A stretch of DNA of 64,000 nucleotides, taken from contig OY282444.1 of the NCBI GenBank assembly GCA_958296125.1, positions 1,669,940 to 1,733,939 of the forward strand, given 5' to 3'. The stretch comes from an uncultured Poribacteria bacterium (lineage in GTDB: Bacteria; Poribacteria; WGA-4E; PCPOR2b). The first letter of the stretch is position 1; each line of letters opens with the position of its first letter. Under the pieces are notes generated by a model. It was not told the origin of the DNA and made no database searches. It saw only the letters and a list, made by a program, of their open reading frames with translations. This document shows positions 26,558 to 35,233 of the stretch, in pieces. The position numbers and the translations under genes are program-made.

Positions 26558-27436
26558 TCAATTTCTTATAATTCCAACCTCAATAGCAGTATCAAGGATA
26601 GGTTTGTACATGGAATTATCAGCAGGGATGAACCGATTCCTAGGAAAAGCCTTAAGTATGGCTGGGTCCGTGATGTCGAGAAGGGCTTGCTGAACCTTCT
26701 TGATGAATCCTTCACCATAAGTTTCTTCCACACTGCCGCGAATTGTCCAGTTGTAGTCTGGATAGGGGGGTGTGCGCCAGATGACCTGCACCTTTGTTGG
26801 ATCCACTTTGCCCGCCTCGACCTCCTTTAGCCAGACTTTGAAATTCATCGCCCCAACCTCATAGCTACCGGCTTGAACCAGAGCTAGGGTTTTAGAATGG
26901 TCGCCGCTGAAGCCGACACGCTTGAAAACCTCACGAGGGGCCTTCCCAAATGCCTGTCGGATGAAATGTTCGGGCATGAGGCGGCCTGAGGTGGACCCCT
27001 TAGAACCGAAAGTGAATGTCTTGTCGGCAATACCTTTCGGAAATTCTTCAGAAAACGACAGGCCTGTGCTCGTATTGGCGATGAAATAGCTAATAAAGTC
27101 GGGATCTTCCGCGCCTTGCGCGATAGCGACTGAGCTTGGAACTGCGATACGGGCTTGGACACCCGACAAACCACCAAACCAAGCCAACTGGACTTCGTTG
27201 TTCTTGAACGCCTGAACTGAGGCACTGTAGGATTTCACAGGTATGTACTTCACCGTGATGCCCAATTCCTCCGAAAGGTAATCGGCTATCTTGCCGAAAC
27301 GCTCTTGCAGTCGAGTCGTATCCTGATCCGGAATAGCGGTGAAGGTGAAATCGGCACCCCACGCCGATATAGTTGATAAGATAACAGCTAACAATAATGT
27401 AACGAATTGATGACATACTTTCAAAACTGATTTCAT
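26558..27436 (-). CDS. PhnD-like phosphate/phosphonate substrate-binding protein
   Basis: A signal peptide (core FVTLLLAVILSTISAWGA) precedes a PhnD-family binding domain: FTFTAIPDQDTTRLQERFG, VKYIPVKSYSASVQAFKNNEVQLAWFGGLSGVQA, FTFGSKGSTSGRLMPEHF and AMNFKVWLKE. It should capture a phosphonate, phosphite or similar oxyanion for the PhnC/PhnE-type transporter encoded downstream, but the hsdS and BMP genes intervene. I place the start at the ATG at 27436, giving 292 residues with a normal signal peptide. A strong AAAAGGAG followed 6 bases later by an in-frame GTG at 27586 would add 50 residues before it; that stretch could be an N-terminal extension or a short leader peptide. Confidence 0.85.
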   Translation of the reverse strand: MKSVLKVCHQFVTLLLAVILSTISAWGADFTFTAIPDQDTTRLQERFGKIADYLSEELGITVKYIPVKSYSASVQAFKNNEVQLAWFGGLSGVQARIAVPSSVAIAQGAEDPDFISYFIANTSTGLSFSEEFPKGIADKTFTFGSKGSTSGRLMPEHFIRQAFGKAPREVFKRVGFSGDHSKTLALVQAGSYEVGAMNFKVWLKEVEAGKVDPTKVQVIWRTPPYPDYNWTIRGSVEETYGEGFIKKVQQALLDITDPAILKAFPRNRFIPADNSMYKPILDTAIEVGIIRN

Positions 27437-27754
27437 TTGAAGAATAGGTCGCTCGGATTCAGGTGGGGAGTCGCTGAATATTTTTCTTCTTCCGATGACT
27501 TTAGCCTTGCAAAGATTGTATATCTCTGCACGCTTAAAACCCATAAATGAAATGAGACCAACATTTTGCCATAAGTGTATTCTCACTATCAACTCCTTTT
27601 AGATATTGATTTTTCTCAGAAACTGATAACGTTTCTGGATTTGAATTTACGGATCGTGTGCATTAGGTGACCATCGAATTATCTTATCATATTTGACTAA
27701 AAAAATCAAAGCGAATTATGTTGTCTAGGGTCATTTAATTCTTCGGTCCGTGCC

Positions 27755-27772
27755 GTCCGTGCCGAGACCAGG
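27755..27772 (-). repeat. Copy of 18-bp dispersed repeat CCTGGTCTCGGCACGGAC
   Basis: Exact match in reverse orientation, followed by a partial GGAGACCAGGGG and a further CCCTGGTCTTG at 27911-27922. Other copies are inside tnpB genes and in the miniature element near 33 kb. Confidence 0.8.
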
Positions 27773-27827
27773 GAGACCAGGGGCGGAGCATCCTGCCCCG
27801 CATACGATGTAGGCCCCCCCTCCCCCC

Positions 27828-27907
27828 GCTTGCGGGGGGATTAAGGGGGGTATCACTTGCAGGGGAATTAAAGGGGGATATCACTTGCGGGGGGATTAAA
27901 GGGGGGG
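27828..27907 (+). repeat. Tandem repeat, about 28 bp x 3
   Basis: Three head-to-tail units with the consensus TATCACTTGCGGGGGGATT followed by AAAGGGGGG. The first unit lacks its 5' part. There are no unique spacers, so it is not a CRISPR array. The first unit also forms the right arm of a G/C hairpin. Confidence 0.75.
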
Positions 27908-28237
27908 CATTCCCTGGTCTTGCCTGTCCCGCTATGGAAAGTCAATACTCTTTGCAAGTAAACCGGCGTTTCATCGACACATCTACAGACTTCGGTTAAC
28001 AGATGGGAAGATAATACAGTTAACCGATGGGCTTGGGAATGATAGTGGTGCCAAAGAATGGAATCCGCGGTTGTCTGTCGCTCCTCAACTGGGGGGAGTG
28101 CCTCTGTTTTGGGGAGGTATTAAATCTCACGCATTAGCCCCCTGAAGAAAGGCTTCGCCATTCCAGCCTGGAGGGCCTTGACCCCGCCCGGCAATTTGAG
28201 AGCGAGCAACACGAACGGGATGGACGGAAAGATCCAA

Positions 28238-29152
28238 TCAATCGTCGTCGGTGTCTATGCGAAAGGCTCCCCACACCGGCCGATGGTCGCTCACTGCCAG
28301 TGACGCTGCATCGTCGTTGTTCCCAAAATAGGTTTCATCAAACCGTTCAATCCCGCTTTCTCCGGTGTACTCGGTCACATGACGTGTTTGGAAAAAGATG
28401 TTATCGTAGAGGCTGGTATCTCTGATATGGGACTTCTCTGGGAGTTGAAACAGATGCTTCATTGATGGGATAGACAGCAGGGGGCCATACGCCGATTGAT
28501 CATCAGGGTTGCGATTGAAATCGCCTAACAGTATCACATCCTGTTCCGCTTCGTCAGCTGCTTGCACCATCTGATACACATTCGCTAATTCCTGTACCTC
28601 CCGCTGACGTTTACCCTCATCCTTACCCCAAATCACATGCATAGCGATCGCGGTAAAGTCAAACTCGCCTGCCTTGAAGGTAGCGAAATAGGGTTCACGA
28701 AAAAAGGTATCGTTGGGGTCAGGGAACACTTTACCATCTTCGATAACATGAACTATTCGTGGGTCAAACAGGAAAGCATAGCGTTCCTTCACGCTTGCCC
28801 CAACTGGCGGACTCATCACGTAGTCATAATCCCTTCCCATGCGGTTCAACACTTCCTCAGTCCGCATCAAAACGACTTCATCCCTCAATTCGACAATAGC
28901 GATAAAGTCATAGCCTATCAATACCTCGGCGATGTGGTGCAACTCGTCATCGTCCCGGCTGTTATCGCTGAAGATGCGGATATTCCACGCGGCGAGCCGG
29001 AATGTTGATTCGCCGTGCCCTGTTAGCGTATCCTCTTCAACCACCGCCTCCGGGATGTCCGTCTCAACAGAGGGATTCTCGGCGAGTTCCAAACATGCAG
29101 TGAGGAAACCAATCAGGATAAGGAGTAGGAAACTCTGTTTTCGGGCGGTCAT
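28238..29152 (-). CDS. Endonuclease/exonuclease/phosphatase-family lipoprotein
   Basis: The 304-residue protein has a lipoprotein signal (IGFLTAC) and a DNase I-like EEP domain. Its active-site motifs are in order: RLAAWNIRIF, DFIAIVELRD with the metal-binding Glu, TAIAMHVIW, VILLGDFNRNP and a final AVSDHRPVWG with the catalytic Asp-His. The fold hydrolyses phosphodiesters of nucleic acids or phosphoinositide-like lipids; with a lipid anchor it probably acts outside the inner membrane on extracellular DNA or other phosphodiesters. The binding lipoprotein gene upstream on the same strand ends 42 bases away. The C-terminus is Asp-rich. Confidence 0.88.
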   Translation of the reverse strand: MTARKQSFLLLILIGFLTACLELAENPSVETDIPEAVVEEDTLTGHGESTFRLAAWNIRIFSDNSRDDDELHHIAEVLIGYDFIAIVELRDEVVLMRTEEVLNRMGRDYDYVMSPPVGASVKERYAFLFDPRIVHVIEDGKVFPDPNDTFFREPYFATFKAGEFDFTAIAMHVIWGKDEGKRQREVQELANVYQMVQAADEAEQDVILLGDFNRNPDDQSAYGPLLSIPSMKHLFQLPEKSHIRDTSLYDNIFFQTRHVTEYTGESGIERFDETYFGNNDDAASLAVSDHRPVWGAFRIDTDDD

Positions 29153-29193
29153 GTGTTTCTCGTTGCTGGATTGGGAGGTGGGCTGAATCAGGA

Positions 29194-30354
29194 TTACTCG
29201 AAGACCTGAAGTTCGCCGTTTTTGACAATCAGTATGACCGGATCGTAAACAGCATCCCCGACTGTGTTAAAAGAGAACTGACCCAAAACGGTGTCAAAAT
29301 CTGTGATGTTCGCTAGCGCGTCTCGAATCGCAGTTGCATCAACGGATTGGGCATCGGCAATTGCCTTGGCAAGAATATAGACGGATGCATACGACTGCGC
29401 GGCCCAGGTGTTGGGGTCGATACCATACTTCGCACTATAATTCTGGATGAAGGCTTGATTGCCCGGCGTGTCAGCCGTGTTGACCCAATTAGTAAAAGCG
29501 ATCGTCCCCTCGGCGGCATCGCCCGCAGCTTGCACATCGGTTATGGTCAGCGTGTTAATAATAAAGGGAACCGAGTCGGGTATATTGAGTTGATGGGCTT
29601 GGATCAGAATCTCAGGTTTGTCTGGCGGTAAGGCGGAAACAAAGACCGCGTCAGGATTTGATTCCTTGATGCGAGTTAATTGTTCGGAAAAGTCGGCATC
29701 GCCGCTTTGGAAGGTTTCTGTGGTCAGAATCTCGACACCGTTCGCAGTGAGCACTGCCCCTATCACCTCGGCACCATCCGCGGAGAAGAGATCCGTTTCA
29801 TCATATATGATTGCCACTTTCTGGTAGCCGAGTTTCGCTTGCGTTGCCTTGATGCCGCTTAGAATCAGCATGTCTGTGGTGAGACTGGTGCGAAAGATAA
29901 AATCGCCAATCGCGCTCAGCCCGCGGGCGGCGGCGGTGGAGCTTATCGCCACAACACCATTCTGTTGTGCTATCGGAAACGCTGCTTCGGCTGCATTTGA
30001 GGTAGCGGGCCCGAGGATAATAGATACACCGTCTTGACCAATTAGTTTATTAAATGCCCCAACAGTGCCTTCAGCATTGCCCCGACTGTCTTCGGTGATA
30101 AACTCGAGTTTTGTATTGCCAAGCTGTGAGTTGTTAATCTCCTCACGAGCCAGCTCAAAGCCGCTTTCCATCTCCATCCCAACCGAGGCGAGTCGTCCGG
30201 TGGCAGGGTAGACGAGGCCAATGGAAATTTCTCCACTGAGCCCCTCCATCTGAGGTGAGGTGGGGAGGAGAAGTCGCTGCATCTGATCGCAGGCAGAAAG
30301 CCCCACAACTAACGCGGCAATTGCCAAGACAAACGCAAATTGGGTGAATCTCAT
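29194..30354 (-). CDS. Branched-chain-amino-acid-type ABC substrate-binding lipoprotein, paralogue 1
   Basis: The 386-residue lipoprotein (lipobox LSAC after a short hydrophobic core) has a LivJ-like periplasmic-binding fold: ISIGLVYPATGRLASVGMEMESGFELA, GVSIILGPATSNAAEAAFPIAQ, GVVAISSTA, VAIIYDETDLF, FQSGDADFSEQLTRIK, ADAVFVSALPP, YSAKYGIDPNTWAAQSYASVYI. It is the last of three tandem copies on the same strand (see 30437 and 31786). No LivHMGF permease or ATPase genes are nearby, so it may serve a transporter encoded elsewhere or act as a sensor ligand-binder. The ligand is unknown. Confidence 0.9.
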   Translation of the reverse strand: MRFTQFAFVLAIAALVVGLSACDQMQRLLLPTSPQMEGLSGEISIGLVYPATGRLASVGMEMESGFELAREEINNSQLGNTKLEFITEDSRGNAEGTVGAFNKLIGQDGVSIILGPATSNAAEAAFPIAQQNGVVAISSTAAARGLSAIGDFIFRTSLTTDMLILSGIKATQAKLGYQKVAIIYDETDLFSADGAEVIGAVLTANGVEILTTETFQSGDADFSEQLTRIKESNPDAVFVSALPPDKPEILIQAHQLNIPDSVPFIINTLTITDVQAAGDAAEGTIAFTNWVNTADTPGNQAFIQNYSAKYGIDPNTWAAQSYASVYILAKAIADAQSVDATAIRDALANITDFDTVLGQFSFNTVGDAVYDPVILIVKNGELQVFE

Positions 30355-30436
30355 GATATTCCTTTTTCAGTTTGTTGTCGCGCGTCCGGAGGTGCAATGA
30401 ACTGCGCGACTACAAACCTTTCTGGCGTTTAGCAAT

Positions 30437-31600
30437 TTATTCAAAAATTTGGAATTCGCCGTTTTTGACAATCAATATAACCGGGTCATAAACGGCATCC
30501 CCGACAGCATTAAAAGAGAACGGCCCCAAAACGGTGTCGAAATTTTTCGTATTTGCCAGCGCGTCTCGAATTGCGGTTGGATCGGTAGATTGCGCTTCCG
30601 CGATCGCCGCGGCGAGAATATAGACAGCGGCATACGACTGCGCGGTCCAAGGGTTCGGTTCACTCCCATACGTCGCTCGGTACTTCTGGACAAAGGCTTG
30701 ATTTCCCGGTGTATCAGCCGTACTAATCCAACCTGCAAAAGAGATTGCCCCCTCGGCAGCGGCCCCTGCGTTTTCCACATCGCTTATCAGGCTAGTAATA
30801 AAGGGAGTCTCAGCGGGAATTCCAAGCTGGCGGCTTTGAACCTGAATTCCAGTTAGCTCCGGTGGTAACGCTGCGATAAAGATAGCGTCAGGGTTTGCCG
30901 CCTTCATCCGATCCAATTGGGCAGAAAAATCGGTATCGCCACTTTGGAAGGTCTCCGTAATCAGAATCTCAACCCCGATCTCAGTAAGCGTGTCCCTGAA
31001 CTTTTCATGGCTATCTATGGAGTAGGGATCAATTTCATCATATATGGTCACTACCCGTTGATAACCGAGTTTCGCGTGCGTTGCCTTGACACCGCCAGGA
31101 ATCAACACATCTGTGGTGAGCCCAGCGCGGAAGATTAAATCGCCAAGTGCACTCAGACCAGAGGCGTTTGAGGATGAACTAAAAGCCACAACCCCATTCT
31201 GTTGCGCGATTGGAAACGCCGCCTCTGCTTGACCTGAAGTTGTGGGACCGAAGATAACAGGTACGCCCGCCTGATGAATCAGTTTATTATACGCTTTGAC
31301 GGCACCCTCAACAGTGCTCTGGTCGTCCGCGATGATGAAATTGAGTTTAATATTGCCGAGTTGTGAGTTGTTTACCTCCTCTAGAGCCAGTTCAAAACCA
31401 CGTTGTATCGGTAGGGCAAACGTGGCAAGCCGTCCGGTGACAGGGTAGACGAGGCCAACGGGAATCTTCTCACTGAGCCCGTCCGTCTGAGGTGTCGCAG
31501 GGACGAGAAGTTGTTGGATCTGGTCACAGGCGGAAAGCCCTGCAATCAGCGTAACAATCGCTAGCACAAACACAAATGTGGTGAATCTTCTGATGTTCAT
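30437..31600 (-). CDS. Branched-chain-amino-acid-type ABC substrate-binding lipoprotein, paralogue 2
   Basis: The 387-residue middle copy of the triplet starts MNIRRFTTFVFVLAIV with lipobox LSAC. It matches paralogue 1 over its full length, including the C-terminal GDAVYDPVILIVKNGE. The start is preceded by GGGAG. The binding-loop residues differ (GVPVIFGPTTSGQAEAAFP versus GVSIILGPATSNAAEAAFP), so the ligands may differ. The 82-base gap to paralogue 1 contains no obvious promoter. Confidence 0.9.
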   Translation of the reverse strand: MNIRRFTTFVFVLAIVTLIAGLSACDQIQQLLVPATPQTDGLSEKIPVGLVYPVTGRLATFALPIQRGFELALEEVNNSQLGNIKLNFIIADDQSTVEGAVKAYNKLIHQAGVPVIFGPTTSGQAEAAFPIAQQNGVVAFSSSSNASGLSALGDLIFRAGLTTDVLIPGGVKATHAKLGYQRVVTIYDEIDPYSIDSHEKFRDTLTEIGVEILITETFQSGDTDFSAQLDRMKAANPDAIFIAALPPELTGIQVQSRQLGIPAETPFITSLISDVENAGAAAEGAISFAGWISTADTPGNQAFVQKYRATYGSEPNPWTAQSYAAVYILAAAIAEAQSTDPTAIRDALANTKNFDTVLGPFSFNAVGDAVYDPVILIVKNGEFQIFE

Positions 31601-31785
31601 TTTTAACTCCCTATTCGTTGTTGATTGATATAATCAAGATCAAATTGCGATCTATCGTCAGAAAAAGCGGGTTTTGACGTTTCGGTGTGAAACATCTTGC
31701 TGTTGTTTAACCTTTGCCTATTGTTCCATAGATTATAGTCGTCGTCAAATTAAAAAATGAAGGGATTTCTTAGCGGGATAGACAC

Positions 31786-32955
31786 CTACTCGAAGACCTG
31801 AAGTTGGCCATTCTCAACAATCAATACGATCGGGTTGTAAACCGCATCGCCGACAGCGTCAAAAGAGAACTTACCCAAAACCGTGTCCGAATCCATGATA
31901 TTTGCCATAGCGTCCCGGATCGCCGTTGAATCAACGGATTGCCCCCTCTTAATCGCAGTCGCCAAGATATAGACAGAAGTATACGCCTGCGCTGCCCAGA
32001 TGGTTGGTTCGATACCGTACTTCGCGCGATAATTCTGAAGGAAGGCTTGATTTTCTGGTGTGGCAGCGGTGCTGATCCAACTGGTAAAAGTAATCACACC
32101 CTCGGCAGCATCGCCTAGAATTTGGATCTGATCCGAGGCGAGGGTAACGGGGACAATAAAGGGAATGTCAGCGGGGATGCCAAGCCGGCGACCTTGCCTC
32201 AAAATCTTGGTCGTATCTGGGGATAGTGCCGAGATAAAGATCGCGTCAGGATTGGATTCCTTGATGCGAGTCAATTGTGCAGAAAAGTCAGTCTCGCCGG
32301 TTTCAAAGGTTTCTGTGGTCAAGATTTCAACACCGTTCACATTGAGCGATTCTTCCAACACTGTATCGCTACTTCGGGAAAAGAAATCAATGCTATCGGC
32401 TATTTTAGCAACGCGCTGATAACCCAGTTTTTCATGGGTTAGCTGGACACCGGTAGGCACGAGTTTATCTACAGTGAGACTTGCCCGAAAGCCAAAATCG
32501 CTAAGCGCGCTGAGACCGCGAGCCGCAGATAGTTGGCCAAACGCCACGACCCCATTTTCTTGCGCGATTGGAAACACCTCTTTGGTCGCACTTGAGGTTG
32601 CAAGACCGAGGATAACAGGCACACCATCCTGATGAATCAGTTTATTGGCTGCTTTAACAGCACCCTCAACGGTGCTCCGATCATCTTCAATAATTAACTT
32701 GATTCTCGCATTGCCGAGCTGAGAATTATTAATCTCTTCGACAGCTAGTTCAGTACCTTGTTGCATTGCTATGCCGCTTGAAACGTAGGGACCTGTCTGC
32801 GGTAGGATAAAGCCTATGGGAATCTCTCCACTAAGTCCTTGCATCTGAGGTGATATGGGGAGGAGTTGCTCAATCGGGTCACAGGCAGAAAGCCCGACAA
32901 TCAGCGGGACAATCGCCAGTACAAACGCGAATGTGGTGAATCTTCTGATATTCAT
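31786..32955 (-). CDS. Branched-chain-amino-acid-type ABC substrate-binding lipoprotein, paralogue 3
   Basis: The 389-residue first copy of the triplet starts MNIRRFTTFAFVLAIV with lipobox LSAC and shares the LivJ fold (IPIGFILPQTGPYVSSGIA, GVPVILGLATSSATKEVFPIAQ, FISALSPDT, GDAVYNPIVLIVENG). AGGAGG lies just before the ATG at 32955; a longer frame that runs upstream through repeat DNA is not credible. Its nearest upstream neighbour is a miniature IS200/IS605-type element at 32973-33475, whose end lies only 18 bases from the start codon, so that element may have brought or removed a promoter. Confidence 0.9.
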   Translation of the reverse strand: MNIRRFTTFAFVLAIVPLIVGLSACDPIEQLLPISPQMQGLSGEIPIGFILPQTGPYVSSGIAMQQGTELAVEEINNSQLGNARIKLIIEDDRSTVEGAVKAANKLIHQDGVPVILGLATSSATKEVFPIAQENGVVAFGQLSAARGLSALSDFGFRASLTVDKLVPTGVQLTHEKLGYQRVAKIADSIDFFSRSSDTVLEESLNVNGVEILTTETFETGETDFSAQLTRIKESNPDAIFISALSPDTTKILRQGRRLGIPADIPFIVPVTLASDQIQILGDAAEGVITFTSWISTAATPENQAFLQNYRAKYGIEPTIWAAQAYTSVYILATAIKRGQSVDSTAIRDAMANIMDSDTVLGKFSFDAVGDAVYNPIVLIVENGQLQVFE

Positions 32956-33030
32956 TTTTAACCTCCTTGGTGTGACATACTCCCAAGCATACCTGGTCTC
33001 CCCGATAGATCGTCCCCCGTTCCGAGGGCC

Positions 33031-33080
33031 CCGCGAACGGGCCTGTCCCCGTTCCGAGGGCAGGCCCGATGCAATCGGGG
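33031..33080 (+). repeat. 50-bp GC-rich direct repeat, copy 1 (in right-end hairpin loop)
   Basis: Begins CCGCGAACGGGCCTGTCCCC and ends GATGCAATCGGGG. It differs at one position from the copy at 33384-33433. It contains its own inverted repeats, including CCCGAT-GCA-ATCGGG. Confidence 0.85.
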
Positions 33081-33140
33081 CTGGAACGGACAATGCTTGG
33101 GCTTCTTACCTGTTGTTGACAGGCTTCTTAGATATGATCC

Positions 33141-33158
33141 CCTGGTCTCGGAACGGAC
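33141..33158 (+). repeat. Copy of 18-bp dispersed repeat (17/18)
   Basis: Reads CCTGGTCTCGGAACGGAC, one base different from the copies at 27755, 37235 and 37403. It lies in the interior of the miniature element. Confidence 0.8.
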
Positions 33159-33383
33159 GACTACAGGGGTGAACGCCCACCCCTGATACTTTGTCCAGAT
33201 ATGACTTGCACCCACAACTCTAAAAGGTGTCCGTGCCCCCGATTGTATCGGGACAGGCGAGACCAGGGGGGCAATGCAAAATCATATCCAATTATAACAC
33301 ATTCCTTAGGTTTGTGTAAGGTAAAAATCACGGTGTTTGACCCAACGCTGTCCGTGCCACCGTTCCGTGTGCAGGCGAGACCC

Positions 33384-33433
33384 CCGCGAACGGGCCTGTC
33401 CCCGTTCCGAGGGCAGGCCCGATGGAATCGGGG
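33384..33433 (+). repeat. 50-bp GC-rich direct repeat, copy 2 (in left-end hairpin loop)
   Basis: Same sequence as 33031-33080 except one base (GATGG versus GATGC). Both copies occupy the loop of an end hairpin of the miniature element, interrupting the GCTTTAGC-type loop seen intact at 51138-51147. Confidence 0.85.
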
Positions 33434-33502
33434 ACAAGCAGGAAAGCATTGGGATTGTGAGAAATTCTTTCATGCGAGTTACCCCCTTCTACCCCTGACT
33501 TA

Positions 33503-34630
33503 TCACACCGCATAAGCGACTGAGCCATCTTTGCGCAACAGGGTCTGACCGGTGTTCATGGGTTGGTAGGGCATCTGCTCTATCAGGCTGTCGTCTAATT
33601 CCACGCCGAGCCCCGGTGCTTCGGGAATTGGGATATAACCTCCCTCGCGCTGATAGCAGGTTTTGTAAACCGCATGGTTAGGTGATTCGTCGCCCTTGGT
33701 GTACTCTTGGGTAATAAAGTTCGGGATGCTCGCATCGAGATGTAGCGAGGCGGTCGTAACCAACGGTCCCAAGAAGTTGTGGGTGACAACCGCACTGTGA
33801 TAGGATTCAGCGATTGCGGCGATTTTTTTGCATTGGGTCAACCCACCTGCCAATGCCACATCCGGTCGGACGTACTGAGGCCCACCGGTAGCGAGCAGTT
33901 CACGGAACTCCCAGATGGTAGTCAGGCGTTCACCGTTCCCCAGGGGGACGGTCATCCGCTTGGCGAGCTCCGCCTGCGACACGATACTGTCGATCTGGAT
34001 GGGGTCTTCAAGGAAGTAAAGATTAAACGGTGTCAACGCTTCCGCCAAGACGATTCCGTTCATCGGCGTGAGTTTGCGGTGGACTTCGACGATGAGATCG
34101 AGGTCGGGCCCGCCTCCTTCCCGCGCCGCTGCAACCAGATCGCGAGCGGTCTTAACCAAGCGGTCCAACGCCATGTCCTGATAGCCGCCGACCACCGGAT
34201 CGAACTTCAGCGCGGTGAACCCTTCCTCTACCGCATCTTTCGCAGTCTGAAACATTGCCTCGGGAGTCGCTCCACCCGCCATAAGATGCAGACGAATTTT
34301 GTCACGACAATTTCCTCCTAATAACTCCCATACCGGCGCCCCGAAATGTTTGCCTTTGATGTCCCACAACGCAATATCCACTGCACTGATCGCGCCACAG
34401 AGGGCGGTGCCGCGAAATGGCCCCATGCGATAGAGATACTGCCAGTGGTGCTCAATACGCAGGGGATTCTGACCAATTAGGTATTTTTCAAAGGTTGCAA
34501 CGATTCTCTCGACCGCTTCGGGATAGCCCCAGCAGGCGGTTTGACCGATGCCACTGATACCGTTATCGGTGTGGATGCGAACGATGTAGCCTCCACCGAT
34601 GAAGAAGGATTCGATCTTGTCAATTTTCAT
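33503..34630 (-). CDS. Mandelate racemase/muconate lactonizing enzyme family protein 2
   Basis: The 375-residue enolase-superfamily enzyme has the capping domain (YIVRIHTDNGISGIGQTACWG, ALWDIKGKHFGAPVWELLGG) and barrel residues Lys in FTALKFDPV, Asp replaced by Glu in LIVEVHRKL, Glu in YFLEDPIQ, Glu in LGNGERLTT and His in AVVTHNFLGP. The residue pattern is like galactonate/arabinonate-type dehydratases. It is clearly distinct from the homologue at 12970, so the strain processes at least two sugar acids by this fold. GGAGCA precedes the ATG. The miniature element lies just downstream. Confidence 0.9.
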   Translation of the reverse strand: MKIDKIESFFIGGGYIVRIHTDNGISGIGQTACWGYPEAVERIVATFEKYLIGQNPLRIEHHWQYLYRMGPFRGTALCGAISAVDIALWDIKGKHFGAPVWELLGGNCRDKIRLHLMAGGATPEAMFQTAKDAVEEGFTALKFDPVVGGYQDMALDRLVKTARDLVAAAREGGGPDLDLIVEVHRKLTPMNGIVLAEALTPFNLYFLEDPIQIDSIVSQAELAKRMTVPLGNGERLTTIWEFRELLATGGPQYVRPDVALAGGLTQCKKIAAIAESYHSAVVTHNFLGPLVTTASLHLDASIPNFITQEYTKGDESPNHAVYKTCYQREGGYIPIPEAPGLGVELDDSLIEQMPYQPMNTGQTLLRKDGSVAYAV

Positions 34631-35233
34631 GTTGTGCTCCTTGATGAGTTGATTTGAACAAATAGAGCCGTGCCTTAAACTGTGTCAGTATATCAAAGAT
34701 TGCGGAGCGCGTCAATCGAATTTCAAAGATTGATAGGGGTATTTAGTGCTCCTGTAGGTCGAAGACTCTCGGAACGGAGAGGGAGCTCCGAATCCCGACA
34801 CATCGCTGTAGGAGCCATCTCCCAATCGCGACTTCCTATCTAGACAGAGAGAAAACCGAAAACTAAATAGCCCCAAAAGACTGACGAGAGCAATTGTAAT
34901 CGCGAGCGTTTTACGAGCCTCACGGAATTCTTGCTGTATTGTCTAGTCGAGGCGGTGCCTTTAATCAACTTTATCTCTGGAATTCCGTCAAAGCATTTAT
35001 AGCGGCATTAATACACAAGGAGTCGAAGCCCTATGCACCATTCATCCTTTAGCCATCTAACGTCTCACGCTGTCATTTGCTTGAGTTTCGTAACCGAAGC
35101 GGCTGCATCGGCGTTAAGGCGAGTGGCGATATGAGGGGCATTGGGATTTTCCAACGATACTTCGTAGCAGCACCGCGGCTCAACAGGCAACGACTCCTTG
35201 ATAGCAAACAGATTTACTACGGGAGATCGGTGG
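34631..35233. other. Gene-free interval upstream of the ABC ATPase gene
   Basis: No credible gene is seen in about 600 bases. The left half contains repeat-like text (GTGCTCCTGTAGGTCG near 34747; CTGTAGGAGCC near 34808) that partly recurs at 24966-24980. I cannot assign a promoter with confidence. Confidence 0.35.

Larger units (their letters stand above)
27593..28237. other. Gene-free interval rich in GC repeats
   Basis: No coding sequence is supported in these 645 bases. The left third holds an exact copy of the 18-bp dispersed repeat (27755-27772), an inverted repeat TCCCCCCGC-TT-GCGGGGGGA (27821-27840) and three tandem copies of a 28-bp G-rich unit (27828-27907). The remainder to 28237 shows nothing I can name. 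Confidence 0.5.
32973..33475 (-). mobile_element. Miniature IS200/IS605-derived element with GC-rich inserts in both end hairpins
   Basis: On the minus strand the left side repeats the left end of the tnpB element at 49.7-51.2 kb: TTCTCACAATCCCAATGC, then GGTCAAACAC, then TTACAC-17-TATAAT. The right side repeats the right end of the tnpB element at 36.5-38.0 kb: AAGAAGCCCAAG, a hairpin, then TTGGGAGTATGTCA. In between is a short remnant resembling the tnpB 3' region (GGGGTGGGCGTTCACCCC). The end hairpin arms are CCCAACGCT/AGCATTGGG (33341-33349, 33445-33453) and CCCAAGCAT/ATGCTTGGG (32982-32990, 33093-33101). Each loop holds about 100 bp of GC-rich repeat instead of a few bases. It looks like a non-autonomous, internally deleted element. 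Confidence 0.7.

Noticed and set aside
27828-27907. CRISPR array
   Set aside because: The repeats are directly adjacent with no unique spacers, and no cas genes are present.
32956-33093. N-terminal extension of the third binding lipoprotein
   Set aside because: The frame is open upstream only because it runs through GC-rich repeat DNA; AGGAGG and the lipoprotein signal fix the start at 32955.
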